A stretch of DNA of 64,000 bases from Candidatus Obscuribacter phosphatis. GTDB lineage: Bacteria > Cyanobacteriota > Vampirovibrionia > Obscuribacterales > Obscuribacteraceae. Shown here one piece after another: positions 1 through 7,648 of this stretch. Both the position numbers and the translations under genes were made by a program. The stretch spans positions 1 to 64,000 of the forward strand of contig MOYA01000001.1 in assembly GCA_001899315.1 (NCBI GenBank). Direction: 5' to 3'. Numbering within the stretch: position 1 is the first letter of the stretch; each line of letters begins with the position of its first letter. The notes under the pieces are model-generated. The model searched no databases. It was not told where the DNA came from and saw nothing but the letters and a program-made list of their open reading frames with translations.

Positions 1-96
1 CTCTTCGGAGCAGCCGGTGTGACCGGTGGATTGGCAACACCCGGTTGTATCAACTGGCTCGTTGCATCTGCCCGCGACGCCGCTCTCTTCAACTAA
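1..96 (+). CDS. 3' end of a gene of unknown function (partial)
   Basis: The first 31 codons of the window are open in frame 1 and end at a TAA at 94-96. The visible C-terminus is rich in Gly and Ala and ends in ARDAALFN; it contains one Cys in the context PGCINWL. A strong intrinsic terminator follows 27 bp downstream, which supports this as the true end of a transcribed gene. Too little is visible to name a family. Confidence 0.55.
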   Translation, partial: LFGAAGVTGGLATPGCINWLVASARDAALFN

Positions 97-122
97 AAGT
101 TTTCCCCGCCAACGCCAGCCAG

Positions 123-155
123 AGACCTCCCGTAAGGGGGGTTTTTGGTCTTTTT
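123..155 (+). terminator. Rho-independent terminator
   Basis: CCTCCC (126-131), loop GTAA, GGGGGG (136-141), then TTTTT. A wider stem AGACC/GGTCT (123-127/147-151) is followed by a second T run. It ends the transcription unit of the partial gene at the window start. Confidence 0.85.
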
Positions 156-340
156 GAATTCTCACTTGCCGTAAACACTTGTGTCGACATGACTTGTTTT
201 GGCGGATTGTCCAGATGATTTATGGAATATTCCGCCTGTCTCAAGTAAGCTTAGAAACAACCGACTTAGACGAATCGGCTTGGAAGCAAGCCAGCTGCGG
301 CTGGAATTGCCCGCAGCGCATAAATTGAACGTCCCGAAAG

Positions 341-440
341 GTGCTGCTACTTTCAAGAAAGTACTGCTACTTTCAAGAAAGTACTGCTACTTTCAAGAAA
401 GTACTGCTACTCTCAAGAAAGTGCTGCTACTTTCCGGAAA
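341..440. repeat. Five tandem 20-bp repeats containing inverted repeats
   Basis: Five head-to-tail copies of GTACTGCTACTTTCAAGAAA with few substitutions. Together with the following G, each unit carries the inverted repeat CTTTC-AA-GAAAG; in the last copy this becomes the perfect palindrome CTTTCCGGAAAG. The 20-bp period is not a multiple of three and puts each palindrome about two helical turns apart on one DNA face. The array lies 23 bp upstream of the preferred ThiF-like start codon. Confidence 0.9.
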
Positions 441-462
441 GTGCTTGAAGAAGCAAGTGAAC

Positions 463-1212
463 ATGAGGAACTTTATGGTTAGTGAATCCGAAACTGATTC
501 TTCTGAACGGTTTTCGCGTTACCAGAGACAGATGCGCTTGCCAGGCTTTGGTCTGGTTGAGCAAGGGCGTCTTTTTTCTGGAGCGGTATTGATTCTTGGT
601 GCCTCCTTTCTCGCTCGCAGCATTGCTATATGTCTTTGTCAAAGTGGTGTCGGCAGCATAAAGATTGCATCGCAGTCCCTGAATGAGCTCAGTCAAGCCA
701 GGCAGTTCATTGGTCTAGTTGAAGCGCCCGATACCAAAATTTCTTTTCAGCTTTTATCCGATCCGATGATGCTGCAAATTGAAGAACTGACCGAGAACAT
801 TGATGTGGTGGTTGATGCCGACTCGACCTGGCAGGTAAAGTTGTTGGCTTCTGATGTGGCCATGCGCATGAGGAAACCCCTTATTCACAGTCATTCGACG
901 GCTTCGCGTTGCCATGTTTATAGTGTGGTGCCGGGGCGTTCTATGTGTTTGCGTTGCTTACTTACTGAACTCGAGATGGAAGATTATCCCAGGGAAGAAG
1001 CCGGATCCGTCAGTTCCATGCCGGCGCTTGAGAGCATACTAGCCGGCTTTCAGACTCTTGAAGTGGTGAAGCTGCTTTCTGGTTTTGGTGTCAGTCAAGG
1101 CAATGAATTATTGCGCATCGACGGATTGAGCGGTGAGCTAGAGGTGCTGCGCGGCCTCGATCCTTCGCCCGATTGTCCGGACTGCGGAATTCCCTTTCTA
1201 ATTGCCGGTTAA
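463..1212 (+). CDS. ThiF/MoeB/HesA family E1-like protein, degenerate nucleotide site
   Basis: The opening RYQRQMRLPGFGLVEQGRL matches the N-terminus of the ThiF/MoeB/HesA family, which adenylates the C-terminus of ubiquitin-like sulfur carriers. Zinc-ligand cysteine pairs CLRC and CPDC are kept, and the segment around ILAGFQTLEVVKLL matches the family crossover region. The usual GxGGLG loop reads GASFLA, the following Asp-rich strand is changed, and no cysteine lies between the two CxxC pairs. Adenylation may therefore be weak or lost. The open frame extends upstream to a TTG at 199, but that part is made of 20-bp repeats, so ATG 463 (249 aa) is preferred. The partner carrier protein is not visible nearby. 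Confidence 0.7.
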   Translation: MRNFMVSESETDSSERFSRYQRQMRLPGFGLVEQGRLFSGAVLILGASFLARSIAICLCQSGVGSIKIASQSLNELSQARQFIGLVEAPDTKISFQLLSDPMMLQIEELTENIDVVVDADSTWQVKLLASDVAMRMRKPLIHSHSTASRCHVYSVVPGRSMCLRCLLTELEMEDYPREEAGSVSSMPALESILAGFQTLEVVKLLSGFGVSQGNELLRIDGLSGELEVLRGLDPSPDCPDCGIPFLIAG

Positions 1213-2225
1213 TTGAAATCGAGCGAGTCCGGCTCTGGTGCTGAAGCCTCTCGCAGTGCTGTGAGGATAGTTATTGACTTGTCTTTGTATTTTCGTTTAA
1301 TCAAAACACAGAGCGAGTCCCATTGTCTTGCTGTTTCTCGCACTGCCAATTCACGTGCCGCTTTATAGTAAGTGGTGGCGCCGATTGAGGCGCTGCCCTC
1401 CTCCTCCGTCTCCATCGGTCTTGCGCCATCGTCGAGTCGGTTGCCATCCAGCGCTTTATATTCAGGGTCGTTAAGCTTCGACCAATCAACTAATTCGATT
1501 TGATACGGGTCAAAGGGTTTATCTTTTTTGCGCTTTAGGCGCTCGGCTTCTAGTTCCAAATATTTTGAATGGCTGTAAAAATCTTGCGCGGCCCGCAAAA
1601 GTGCGCCTAAATGTTTAAGGCAGCGGTAGCGATTGCGCGGGTCGCTGTCTGCATCGCCGGCATAATTGAGAATTAGCTTTTGCTCTCTTTCCACAAAACT
1701 GAGCGAGCTTTTCATTTTTCCGGCGCCGAAGAAAAATTGCCCAGAGCTTGGAATGGTTTCATCGCAGCTCTTAGTGATGATCGCTAAATTGGCTTTGGAG
1801 AATCTATTGCCCAGTGCTTCTCTCATTATTCCAGCGTGAATTGAATGTCCTTGGCTGTCCTTCAGTGCGAAAGCCATGCCAGGAATTGCTGGTCCAATAA
1901 AGAAGAGGCTAGACAGGCAAAGCAGTAAGAGCGCTCTGCTCTGTAATCTGGCGATGCCGTGCTGCAAACTGGCGATGCGGTGCTGTAATCTGGCGATGCC
2001 GTGCTGTAATCTGGCGATGCCGTGCTGCAAACTGACGGTGCGGTGCTGCATTCTGGCGCTGGCGTGCCGCAAACTGACAGTGCGGTGCTGTAATCTGGCG
2101 ATGCCGTGCTGCAAACTGACGATGCCGCGTTCCAAAATGACGGACACTAGCGGCGACCAGTGGTGATACGAACTGGTCGTTTTGTATATGCGTTTTTGCG
2201 ATTTAGGTCTAGTGTTGCCAATCAT
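1209..2225 (-). CDS. Secreted Het-C-like protein with repeat-encoded N-terminus
   Basis: A 338-residue frame overlaps the last bases of the convergent ThiF-like gene. A hydrophobic segment (ALLLLCLSSLFFIGPAI, about residues 95-120) looks like a signal peptide ending near AFA. The mature part contains LLRAAQDFYSHSKYLE, which resembles the motif of Het-C/phospholipase-C-like proteins. The enzymatic role is not established. Residues 33-95 are a basic Q/H/R-rich heptad repeat encoded by the 21-bp minisatellite at 1942-2130. A repeat in front of a signal peptide is unusual, so translation may instead start at a Met or TTG inside or after the repeat. The frame is open through all nine copies. Confidence 0.6.
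   Translation of the reverse strand: MIGNTRPKSQKRIYKTTSSYHHWSPLVSVILERGIVSLQHGIARLQHRTVSLRHASARMQHRTVSLQHGIARLQHGIARLQHRIASLQHGIARLQSRALLLLCLSSLFFIGPAIPGMAFALKDSQGHSIHAGIMREALGNRFSKANLAIITKSCDETIPSSGQFFFGAGKMKSSLSFVEREQKLILNYAGDADSDPRNRYRCLKHLGALLRAAQDFYSHSKYLELEAERLKRKKDKPFDPYQIELVDWSKLNDPEYKALDGNRLDDGARPMETEEEGSASIGATTYYKAARELAVRETARQWDSLCVLIKRKYKDKSITILTALREASAPEPDSLDFN
1942..2130. repeat. Nine tandem 21-bp repeats
   Basis: Nine consecutive 21-bp units begin with variants of TGTAATCTGGCGATGCCGTG (plus strand). They differ mainly at TAAT/CAAA and at single positions. The unit is exactly seven codons and lies inside the N-terminal part of the minus-strand Het-C-like frame. Confidence 0.92.
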
Positions 2226-2254
2226 ATCTGCATTCTAATACCTCGGGGAGCGCT

Positions 2255-3265
2255 TTGCTGTATCGTATATCTGCCATTTTCATGCCAGGCTCTGGTGTCG
2301 TTCAGAAAGTGAGCGAGGGAGAAGACTCATTGACAGGCTCAATCAATCTGGTGCAGCCGCCAGCGTCACCGACATCAAAAATACAGACCGACAGGGAGCG
2401 CGATAATTTGACCCTGCGCCCTGATACCTTGCTAAGCAAGCTTGATTTCTTGGCATTTGACGTGGAGACCACTGGTTTGTCGGCTATCGCTTGCCGAATC
2501 GTCGAGCTGTCGGGTGTTCGTTTCGGTCCTTGCATTCAGTCTGATGGACAGTTCAGCCGTCTCATCAATCCCGGCTGCGCCATTCCACCTGAAGTCTCCA
2601 AGATTCATGGTATTTCGGATGAGATGGTCAAAGATGCTCAGCCTGCCTGTGAGGTTTTGTCTGATTTTCTGCAATTTTCGGAAGGTCTAATTTGGATGGC
2701 TCACAACGCCGTCTTCGATGTTGAGTTCGTCAAGGTGGAGCTGACCCGAAATAAGCTGCCGCTGCCGCGAACCTTGGTTTTAGATACTCTCACTCTGGCG
2801 CAGAATGTTTTGTATTACCGTGAGCACGCACCTGCCAACTACAAGCTCAAGACATTGTCCGAGTTTTTCGGTTTTGCCGGTGATGAGTATCACCGCGCCC
2901 TTTCAGATAGCATTTATGTAGAGAAGCTCTTCAATTGTTTGCTGGCTACCGGTGGTATACACACAGTGGGCGAGCTCATGGCCACAGGGGCGGTGAAGGA
3001 ATTTTCTGAATGGTTGGCGCCGGTTTGCAGGAACTCGCTGCCTGCAGCTATTCAAGAAGTTTTGCAAACCCTTGAAGCCGCTATCGAGAAAGAGCATGAG
3101 CTGGAGATCAAATATCAAGGAGAATATGTCTACAAGCGTAAGATTAGACCGCAGGCTGTTCTTGAATCTCGGGGCAGTCTCTATTTGAGCGCACATTGTC
3201 ATAAAGCAAAAGCGGAGCGAACCTTCCGTGTCGATCGAATTGTCGAAGCAAGAACAATCAAATAG
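2255..3265 (+). CDS. DEDDh 3'-5' exonuclease fused to a WYL-like domain
   Basis: Residues about 62-232 form a DnaQ/epsilon-type exonuclease: FDVETTGL (D69, E71), HGISDEMV, AHNAVFDVEFV (D155) and HRALSD (H213, D218) supply all DEDDh residues. This family removes nucleotides from DNA 3' ends with two metal ions. Residues about 278-335 (IKYQG, RKIRPQ, GSLYLSAHCH, ERTFRVDRI) match the pattern of a WYL domain, a ligand- or nucleic-acid-sensing fold. There is no polymerase III alpha-binding tail. The TTG at 2255 has GGGGAG 4 bp upstream; ATG 2282 is an alternative. The gene overlaps the next one by 38 bp. Confidence 0.8.
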   Translation: MLYRISAIFMPGSGVVQKVSEGEDSLTGSINLVQPPASPTSKIQTDRERDNLTLRPDTLLSKLDFLAFDVETTGLSAIACRIVELSGVRFGPCIQSDGQFSRLINPGCAIPPEVSKIHGISDEMVKDAQPACEVLSDFLQFSEGLIWMAHNAVFDVEFVKVELTRNKLPLPRTLVLDTLTLAQNVLYYREHAPANYKLKTLSEFFGFAGDEYHRALSDSIYVEKLFNCLLATGGIHTVGELMATGAVKEFSEWLAPVCRNSLPAAIQEVLQTLEAAIEKEHELEIKYQGEYVYKRKIRPQAVLESRGSLYLSAHCHKAKAERTFRVDRIVEARTIK

Positions 3266-4718
3266 TCTATCTGCCGCTAGAACTGGTCGGGCCGCCCTTA
3301 CCCTTCTTTCCTTGTCCTTGGCGGTCTTGTCTTTCTTCTCTGTCTTATTAGGTCCTTTAGTTACTCTCCTGCTTTTTAGTCCGCAGGCTGATGCGGCACC
3401 CTTCTTTTTTCGTAAGCGCAGTTATCGCATCGACGAGAAGACAGTCCAAGAGGAAAGCGAGAAGCTTGGTAAAGACCTTGATTCAGTGGGGGCTTCGCGA
3501 TCGGGGGCTGGTGTCGCCGATGGTGCCGACTCGACTGACGGGGCGGAAGCAGGTGAGTCTGGGGAATCTAGCGAATCTGCCAAATACTCGAAAGACCCAA
3601 AAGACTCGAAAGACTCAAAAGACTCTAGAAATTCAAAAAGTGAAGCAGGGTCCGCTTCTAGAGCTAAAGGTGCGGGCGCAGATTCGGGGCAGGCTATTGA
3701 TGAGGCTCTTGAAGATGAGCGCAGCAATAGCGATCTGAACAAACAAATTGACAAGCATGTGCGGCTCGGTGATATGTTTTTTCATCGGCGCGACTATACC
3801 AATGCTTTGATTGAGTATGAAGAGGTGCTCAAGCTTTCGCCGGAGAATTTTAAGGCGCACTTTATGCTAGGTAAGGTTCTGATGAGCATCGCCGATTATG
3901 AAGAGGCTCTGAAAGAATTCGAGAAAGTTGTGGCAATTCGTCCAACTTCTTCCGATGGTCACTTTATGAAGGCCGAGTCTCTGCGCATGCTTTCTCGCTT
4001 TGAGGAAGCAAGACCAGAGTATTTGAAGTCTTTGCGCATTGATAGCGGCAATGCCTTGGCTCATGCTTATCTCGGCGAATGTTATCGCATGAAGGGGTCT
4101 TTCCGAGATGCCATTGCTGAATGCAAGGTTTCTTCTAGGCTCAAGAAAGACTTGGTAGTGCCTCATTTGATTATGGCTCAGTGTTATGCGGCGATTAGAT
4201 TGCCGGAAGAGTCATGGAAAGAGTACCAGACCGCCATTTCTCTCTCTCCCAAAGACGCCATCGTCAGGGCTCGTTATGGTCAGGCTCTAGGTAAGGCTGA
4301 TAAGTGGAAGGAAGCTTTATCACAGTTCTTGACCGCCACCGATCTAGACCCTTCTTATTCGGAGGGGCATGTCGGCTTGGCCTGGGCTTTTGCCAATGTC
4401 GGCAAAGTGGAAGAAGCTCTGAAAGAGGCACGTCTAGCAGTTTCGCTGGCGCCCAATGATCCCGATACTCATTCTAATCTGGCTTGGGTTTACAGCAAGA
4501 ATAAAGACCATCATTCAGCCGTTGTCGAATATAGATTAGCTTTGCAGATTGATCCAAAGAATGGACAGTTACACAAGGCTTTGGGGCTCGAATATAAAAG
4601 TATTGGCGACAATAATGCCGCCATTGCTCAACTATTGACGGCTCGACAGCTTTTGCCCGCAGATTATGAAGTGAAGTTGGCCCTAGACTCACTCATGCCC
4701 AAGAGCAAAGTTCATTAA
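3228..4718 (+). CDS. Exported tetratricopeptide-repeat protein
   Basis: GTG start at 3228, inside the end of the exonuclease gene. Residues about 20-57 are strongly hydrophobic (signal peptide or anchor, ending near ADAAPFFF). A low-complexity Ser/Lys/Asp/Gly linker follows (about 70-160, with four KDS/KDP repeats). From about residue 170 to the end there are some nine TPR units, for example GDMFFHRRDYTNALIEYEEV. TPR arrays scaffold protein complexes. The overlap suggests translational coupling to the exonuclease, but the functional link is unknown. Confidence 0.75.
   Translation: MSIELSKQEQSNSLSAARTGRAALTLLSLSLAVLSFFSVLLGPLVTLLLFSPQADAAPFFFRKRSYRIDEKTVQEESEKLGKDLDSVGASRSGAGVADGADSTDGAEAGESGESSESAKYSKDPKDSKDSKDSRNSKSEAGSASRAKGAGADSGQAIDEALEDERSNSDLNKQIDKHVRLGDMFFHRRDYTNALIEYEEVLKLSPENFKAHFMLGKVLMSIADYEEALKEFEKVVAIRPTSSDGHFMKAESLRMLSRFEEARPEYLKSLRIDSGNALAHAYLGECYRMKGSFRDAIAECKVSSRLKKDLVVPHLIMAQCYAAIRLPEESWKEYQTAISLSPKDAIVRARYGQALGKADKWKEALSQFLTATDLDPSYSEGHVGLAWAFANVGKVEEALKEARLAVSLAPNDPDTHSNLAWVYSKNKDHHSAVVEYRLALQIDPKNGQLHKALGLEYKSIGDNNAAIAQLLTARQLLPADYEVKLALDSLMPKSKVH
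3591..3626 (+). repeat. Four tandem 9-bp repeats (KDS/KDP codons)
   Basis: Four units of the type AAAGACTCG encode KDP-KDS-KDS-KDS in the linker of the TPR protein. The unit preserves the reading frame. Confidence 0.75.
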
Positions 4719-4742
4719 GGCAAAGTGCATAAAGAGAAAAGT

Positions 4743-5363
4743 TTAGGCGTTCCCAAACTTTGTACTACCGGGTTTGATTGGTTTGGAGCCGCTTAGACAA
4801 AGCGGGCAGTTCTTCTCTTCCCAGGTTTCAAGATTGAGTGAAATTAGGTTGAAGAAAGGCACCCCGAACTCCACTTTTCCCCCGCTTCTATCAATCAGGG
4901 CTGCCACCGCCACTGGTGTGGCTCCCAGTTCTTTCACAAGGTTCAAGACTTTCTTGGCTGAGCCACCGGTGGTGGTGACATCTTCCACGACTAGAACCTT
5001 TTCGCCCGGCACAAGTTCAATGCCGCGTCTTATGGAAAATTCGTTTGATCCGCCTTCGCGTTCGGCAAATATCGCTCTGATTTCAGCTGTCTTGGCGCTC
5101 TCTTTCATAACCTGATTGAGCGCCAGTGCTGTAAAGACTTCCATATGCACGGCACCTAAAGCTGGACCGACCACCACGTCTGGCATTATGCCGGACGATT
5201 TCATTTTCTCAGCCAAGAGTAATGCCAGAGTCATGCCGTGACTGGGGTACTGCAGTACCTTTTGGCATTGCATGTACTCGTTGGAGTGCAGTCCGCTCGA
5301 CAAGAGAAAATGACCTGTTTGCCAAGCTTTTACTGATTTTAAGATCGACTCTGGACTTTGCAC
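4743..5363 (-). CDS. pyrE: Orotate phosphoribosyltransferase
   Basis: Transfers phosphoribose from PRPP to orotate to give OMP in pyrimidine synthesis. The type I PRTase PRPP loop VLVVEDVTTTGGSAK lies near residues 118-132, and HFLLSSGLHSNEYMQC is typical of the PyrE N-terminus. Its 206 residues match the family. The GTG start is preceded by AAGGAG at a good distance. It is convergent with the TPR gene, with a 24-bp gap. A second ribbon-like segment NCPLCLSGSKPIKPGS near the C-terminus is somewhat unusual. Confidence 0.92.
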   Translation of the reverse strand: MQSPESILKSVKAWQTGHFLLSSGLHSNEYMQCQKVLQYPSHGMTLALLLAEKMKSSGIMPDVVVGPALGAVHMEVFTALALNQVMKESAKTAEIRAIFAEREGGSNEFSIRRGIELVPGEKVLVVEDVTTTGGSAKKVLNLVKELGATPVAVAALIDRSGGKVEFGVPFFNLISLNLETWEEKNCPLCLSGSKPIKPGSTKFGNA

Positions 5364-5642
5364 TGGATACTCCTTGTAGAACCGGCTGCCAAAAAGCTGC
5401 AGTTATTTTTGCATATCTCTAGTTGGAGAAAGGAGCCAACTGCCAACTGTAAAAGCTTTCAGCTGCTTGCGGTGATTAGGGCTTTTGTCAGTTTTTTTGT
5501 CATGGCTATTGGCTTTTCGGGTAAAATAAGCACTCGTGAGGCTGAATACACCGGGCTTGAGGCTTAATGACTTTTGGACTTGGGTCAATAGCTATGCTGT
5601 ACGGCAGGCTCACCTAGACTAGGAAACATCGGCAAATTAATC

Positions 5643-6434
5643 ATGGCTAAGCATACTGAAAGCAAATCTTCTCAAACTAATCAGTCTGAGAACAACAAAG
5701 ATAGCTTCCTGCCTTTGATAGGCATCAACTTGGATGTTAAGGGTGGTCCACCGGAAGAAGCGGCTATCCAAACCACATATACCGATTCGATTTTGCGCAG
5801 CGGTGGAGTGCCTGTCCTTCTGCCTCCCATGGGTGATGAGCAGTTGCAAGCTGTTTTGGCGCGCCTCGACGGCGTTATGCTCATCGGCGGCGCTGACTAC
5901 TGTCCTTCGCTCTATAACGAAGAAGCCGACGGCACTGTCGATTTGGCTCACGAAAGAAGACAAGACTTCGATTTTCGGCTAGCCCGGCAAGTCTTGGCCG
6001 TCCAGTCTATGCCTGTGCTTGGTGTATGCCTGGGGGCGCAACTGCTCAATATTTTGCAGGGTGGTTCTTTGATTCAAGACATCAAGACATCTCTGCCCGA
6101 ATCAAAGATCGAGCATGTGAGTAAGAATGGCTGGCAGGAAGGTTTTACTCGGCATGAAGTGCGGCTGGAGCCGGCTACTACTTTGGCGGCTGTATATGGA
6201 AGGGAGCGCTTCGAAGTCCCTACTTCGCATCACCAGTCTGTCAAGAGTTTGGGGCGCTCTCTCAAGGTTTCAGCCCTTGCCGATGATGGTGTTGTGGAAG
6301 CGATAGAGATGGTGGATCGCACTTTCGTTATTGGTGTGCAATGGCATCCTGAGCGCGATTACGAAACAAACAAGCCGCTCTTTGACCGCTTGGTGGCGGC
6401 AGCCAGAGAGTTTGCCGAGCAAAAGGGGCGATGA
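5643..6434 (+). CDS. Class I glutamine amidotransferase / gamma-glutamyl hydrolase (peptidase C26, PuuD-like)
   Basis: 263 residues with the catalytic triad of class I amidotransferases: Cys129 in LGVCLGAQLLN, and His235 and Glu237 in GVQWHPERD. The stand-alone form without a synthetase domain fits the PuuD-like C26 group, which hydrolyses gamma-glutamyl bonds. The substrate cannot be told from the sequence. Its stop codon lies 1 bp before the ATG of the following epimerase, so the two are likely co-translated. No clear Shine-Dalgarno sequence precedes ATG 5643. Confidence 0.82.
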   Translation: MAKHTESKSSQTNQSENNKDSFLPLIGINLDVKGGPPEEAAIQTTYTDSILRSGGVPVLLPPMGDEQLQAVLARLDGVMLIGGADYCPSLYNEEADGTVDLAHERRQDFDFRLARQVLAVQSMPVLGVCLGAQLLNILQGGSLIQDIKTSLPESKIEHVSKNGWQEGFTRHEVRLEPATTLAAVYGRERFEVPTSHHQSVKSLGRSLKVSALADDGVVEAIEMVDRTFVIGVQWHPERDYETNKPLFDRLVAAAREFAEQKGR

Positions 6435-6435
6435 T

Positions 6436-7422
6436 ATGCGCAGAATACTGATCACCGGCGGTGCTGGATTCATCGCCAGCCACTTGACCGAGCGCTTTCT
6501 CGCTCTCGGTGACAAGGTTGTCGCCATAGATAACTTCAATGATTTCTACAATCCGGCTCTTAAGCGCCTTAATGTCAAAGCTTTCTTGGCAGATCCTGCC
6601 CATCAAGATAGTTATCGACTTGTGGAAGGCGATATCAGAGATGCGCATGCCTTAGACGAGGCCTTTAGCGGCGGACCTTTCGATGTGGTCATTCATTTAG
6701 CGGCCATGGCTGGTGTGCGCCCCTCCCTAGAGTCTCCTGCCTATTATTTTGATGTAAATGTAAACGGCACCCAGCGCTTGGTGGATAGAATCGTGCCGAA
6801 TGCTGACCGCACTCGCCTCGTTTTTGCTTCTTCCAGTTCGGTCTACGGCGAGCGAGGCGGTGAAGCCTTCAAAGAGACCGATCGGGTTACTGAGCCAATT
6901 TCACCCTATGCGGCCAGTAAGGCGGCCAATGAACTGCAGCTTTATGCCTGCCATCATGCCACCGGGCTGAAAGTGGTTTGTCTTCGTTTCTTTACTGTTT
7001 TTGGACCAAGACAGAGACCCGACCTGGCTATTCATAAATTTTGCCATCTTATTGACCAAGGCAAGCCGGTTGAGCTTTTCGGCGATGGCTCCACCCGTCG
7101 CGACTATACCTATGTAGGCGATATTGTCAAAGGTATAGAAAGTGCTATGACTTACGATTTCGCTGGTTATGACATCATCAATCTGGGTCGCTCGGAGCCG
7201 GTCTTGCTGCTTGATATGGTGCGTTCGCTTGAAAAACATCTCGGGAAGAAAGCCGATTTGGTTTTCAAGCCTATGCAGGTTGGCGATGTTCCTTATACCT
7301 ATGCCGATATCAGCCATGCCAGAGAGGTTCTAGGCTATTCGCCGGCGACAAGTTTCGATGAAGGGGTCGGGCATTTTGTCGACTGGTACCGAAAACAGAA
7401 AGCCTTCAGCCTGACATCCTGA
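6436..7422 (+). CDS. NAD-dependent sugar-nucleotide epimerase (UDP-glucuronate 4-epimerase-like)
   Basis: Extended SDR of 328 residues: Rossmann motif TGGAGFIAS near the start, SSSSVYG, and the YxxxK pair Tyr158/Lys162 in SPYAASK. The segments AAMAGVRPSLESP and FFTVFGPRQRPDLAI are close to UDP-glucuronate and UDP-glucose epimerases that supply sugars for surface polysaccharides. The start is ATG 6436, just after the amidotransferase stop; upstream codons of the same frame overlap that gene and are not needed for the fold. Confidence 0.85.
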   Translation: MRRILITGGAGFIASHLTERFLALGDKVVAIDNFNDFYNPALKRLNVKAFLADPAHQDSYRLVEGDIRDAHALDEAFSGGPFDVVIHLAAMAGVRPSLESPAYYFDVNVNGTQRLVDRIVPNADRTRLVFASSSSVYGERGGEAFKETDRVTEPISPYAASKAANELQLYACHHATGLKVVCLRFFTVFGPRQRPDLAIHKFCHLIDQGKPVELFGDGSTRRDYTYVGDIVKGIESAMTYDFAGYDIINLGRSEPVLLLDMVRSLEKHLGKKADLVFKPMQVGDVPYTYADISHAREVLGYSPATSFDEGVGHFVDWYRKQKAFSLTS

Positions 7423-7458
7423 GAACATTTGCAAATATAAACGATTGTCTGTTTTGCC

Positions 7459-7488
7459 TTGACAGTGGCAACTCAGTCTCAGGATAAT
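7459..7488 (+). promoter_or_regulatory. Sigma70-type promoter of the CAU tRNA
   Basis: A perfect -35 TTGACA (7459-7464) and a -10 GATAAT (7483-7488) with 18-bp spacing. They lie 12 bp upstream of the mature tRNA 5' end. This is one of the best-matching promoters in the window. Confidence 0.8.
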
Positions 7489-7500
7489 CAATGATCACGT

Positions 7501-7574
7501 GGCACGGTAGCTCAGTAGGCTAGAGCGGGCGACTCATAACCGCCAGGTCGCGGGTTCGATTCCCGCCTGTGCCA
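7501..7574 (+). tRNA. tRNA with CAU anticodon (elongator Met or Ile2)
   Basis: Complete cloverleaf: acceptor GGCACGG/CTGTGCC, D-arm GCTC..GAGC, anticodon loop CTCATAA (anticodon CAT), T-arm GCGGGTTCGATTCCCGC, discriminator A. CCA is not encoded. G1-C72 pairs and the anticodon stem lacks the three G-C pairs of initiator tRNA, so it is not fMet. Elongator Met is likely; Ile2, whose C34 is modified by TilS, cannot be excluded. The A31-C39 position at the loop end is a mismatch. Confidence 0.93.
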
Positions 7575-7598
7575 TATTTTTGCAATAACAGCTTTGTC

Positions 7599-7630
7599 AG
7601 CAGCGCTCTTGCGGCGCTGCTATTGCTTTT
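7599..7630 (+). terminator. Rho-independent terminator after the tRNA
   Basis: Perfect 8-bp stem AGCAGCGC/GCGCTGCT (7599-7606/7614-7621) with a 7-nt loop, followed by ATTGCTTTT. It lies 25 bp after the tRNA and just before the end of the convergent TonB-like gene. Confidence 0.75.
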
Positions 7631-7648
7631 AAAGCGAGATTGGGCGGT

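Noticed and set aside
341-440. CRISPR array
   Set aside because: The repeats are directly adjacent 20-bp units with no unique spacers and no cas genes nearby; the other repeat arrays are rejected for the same reason.
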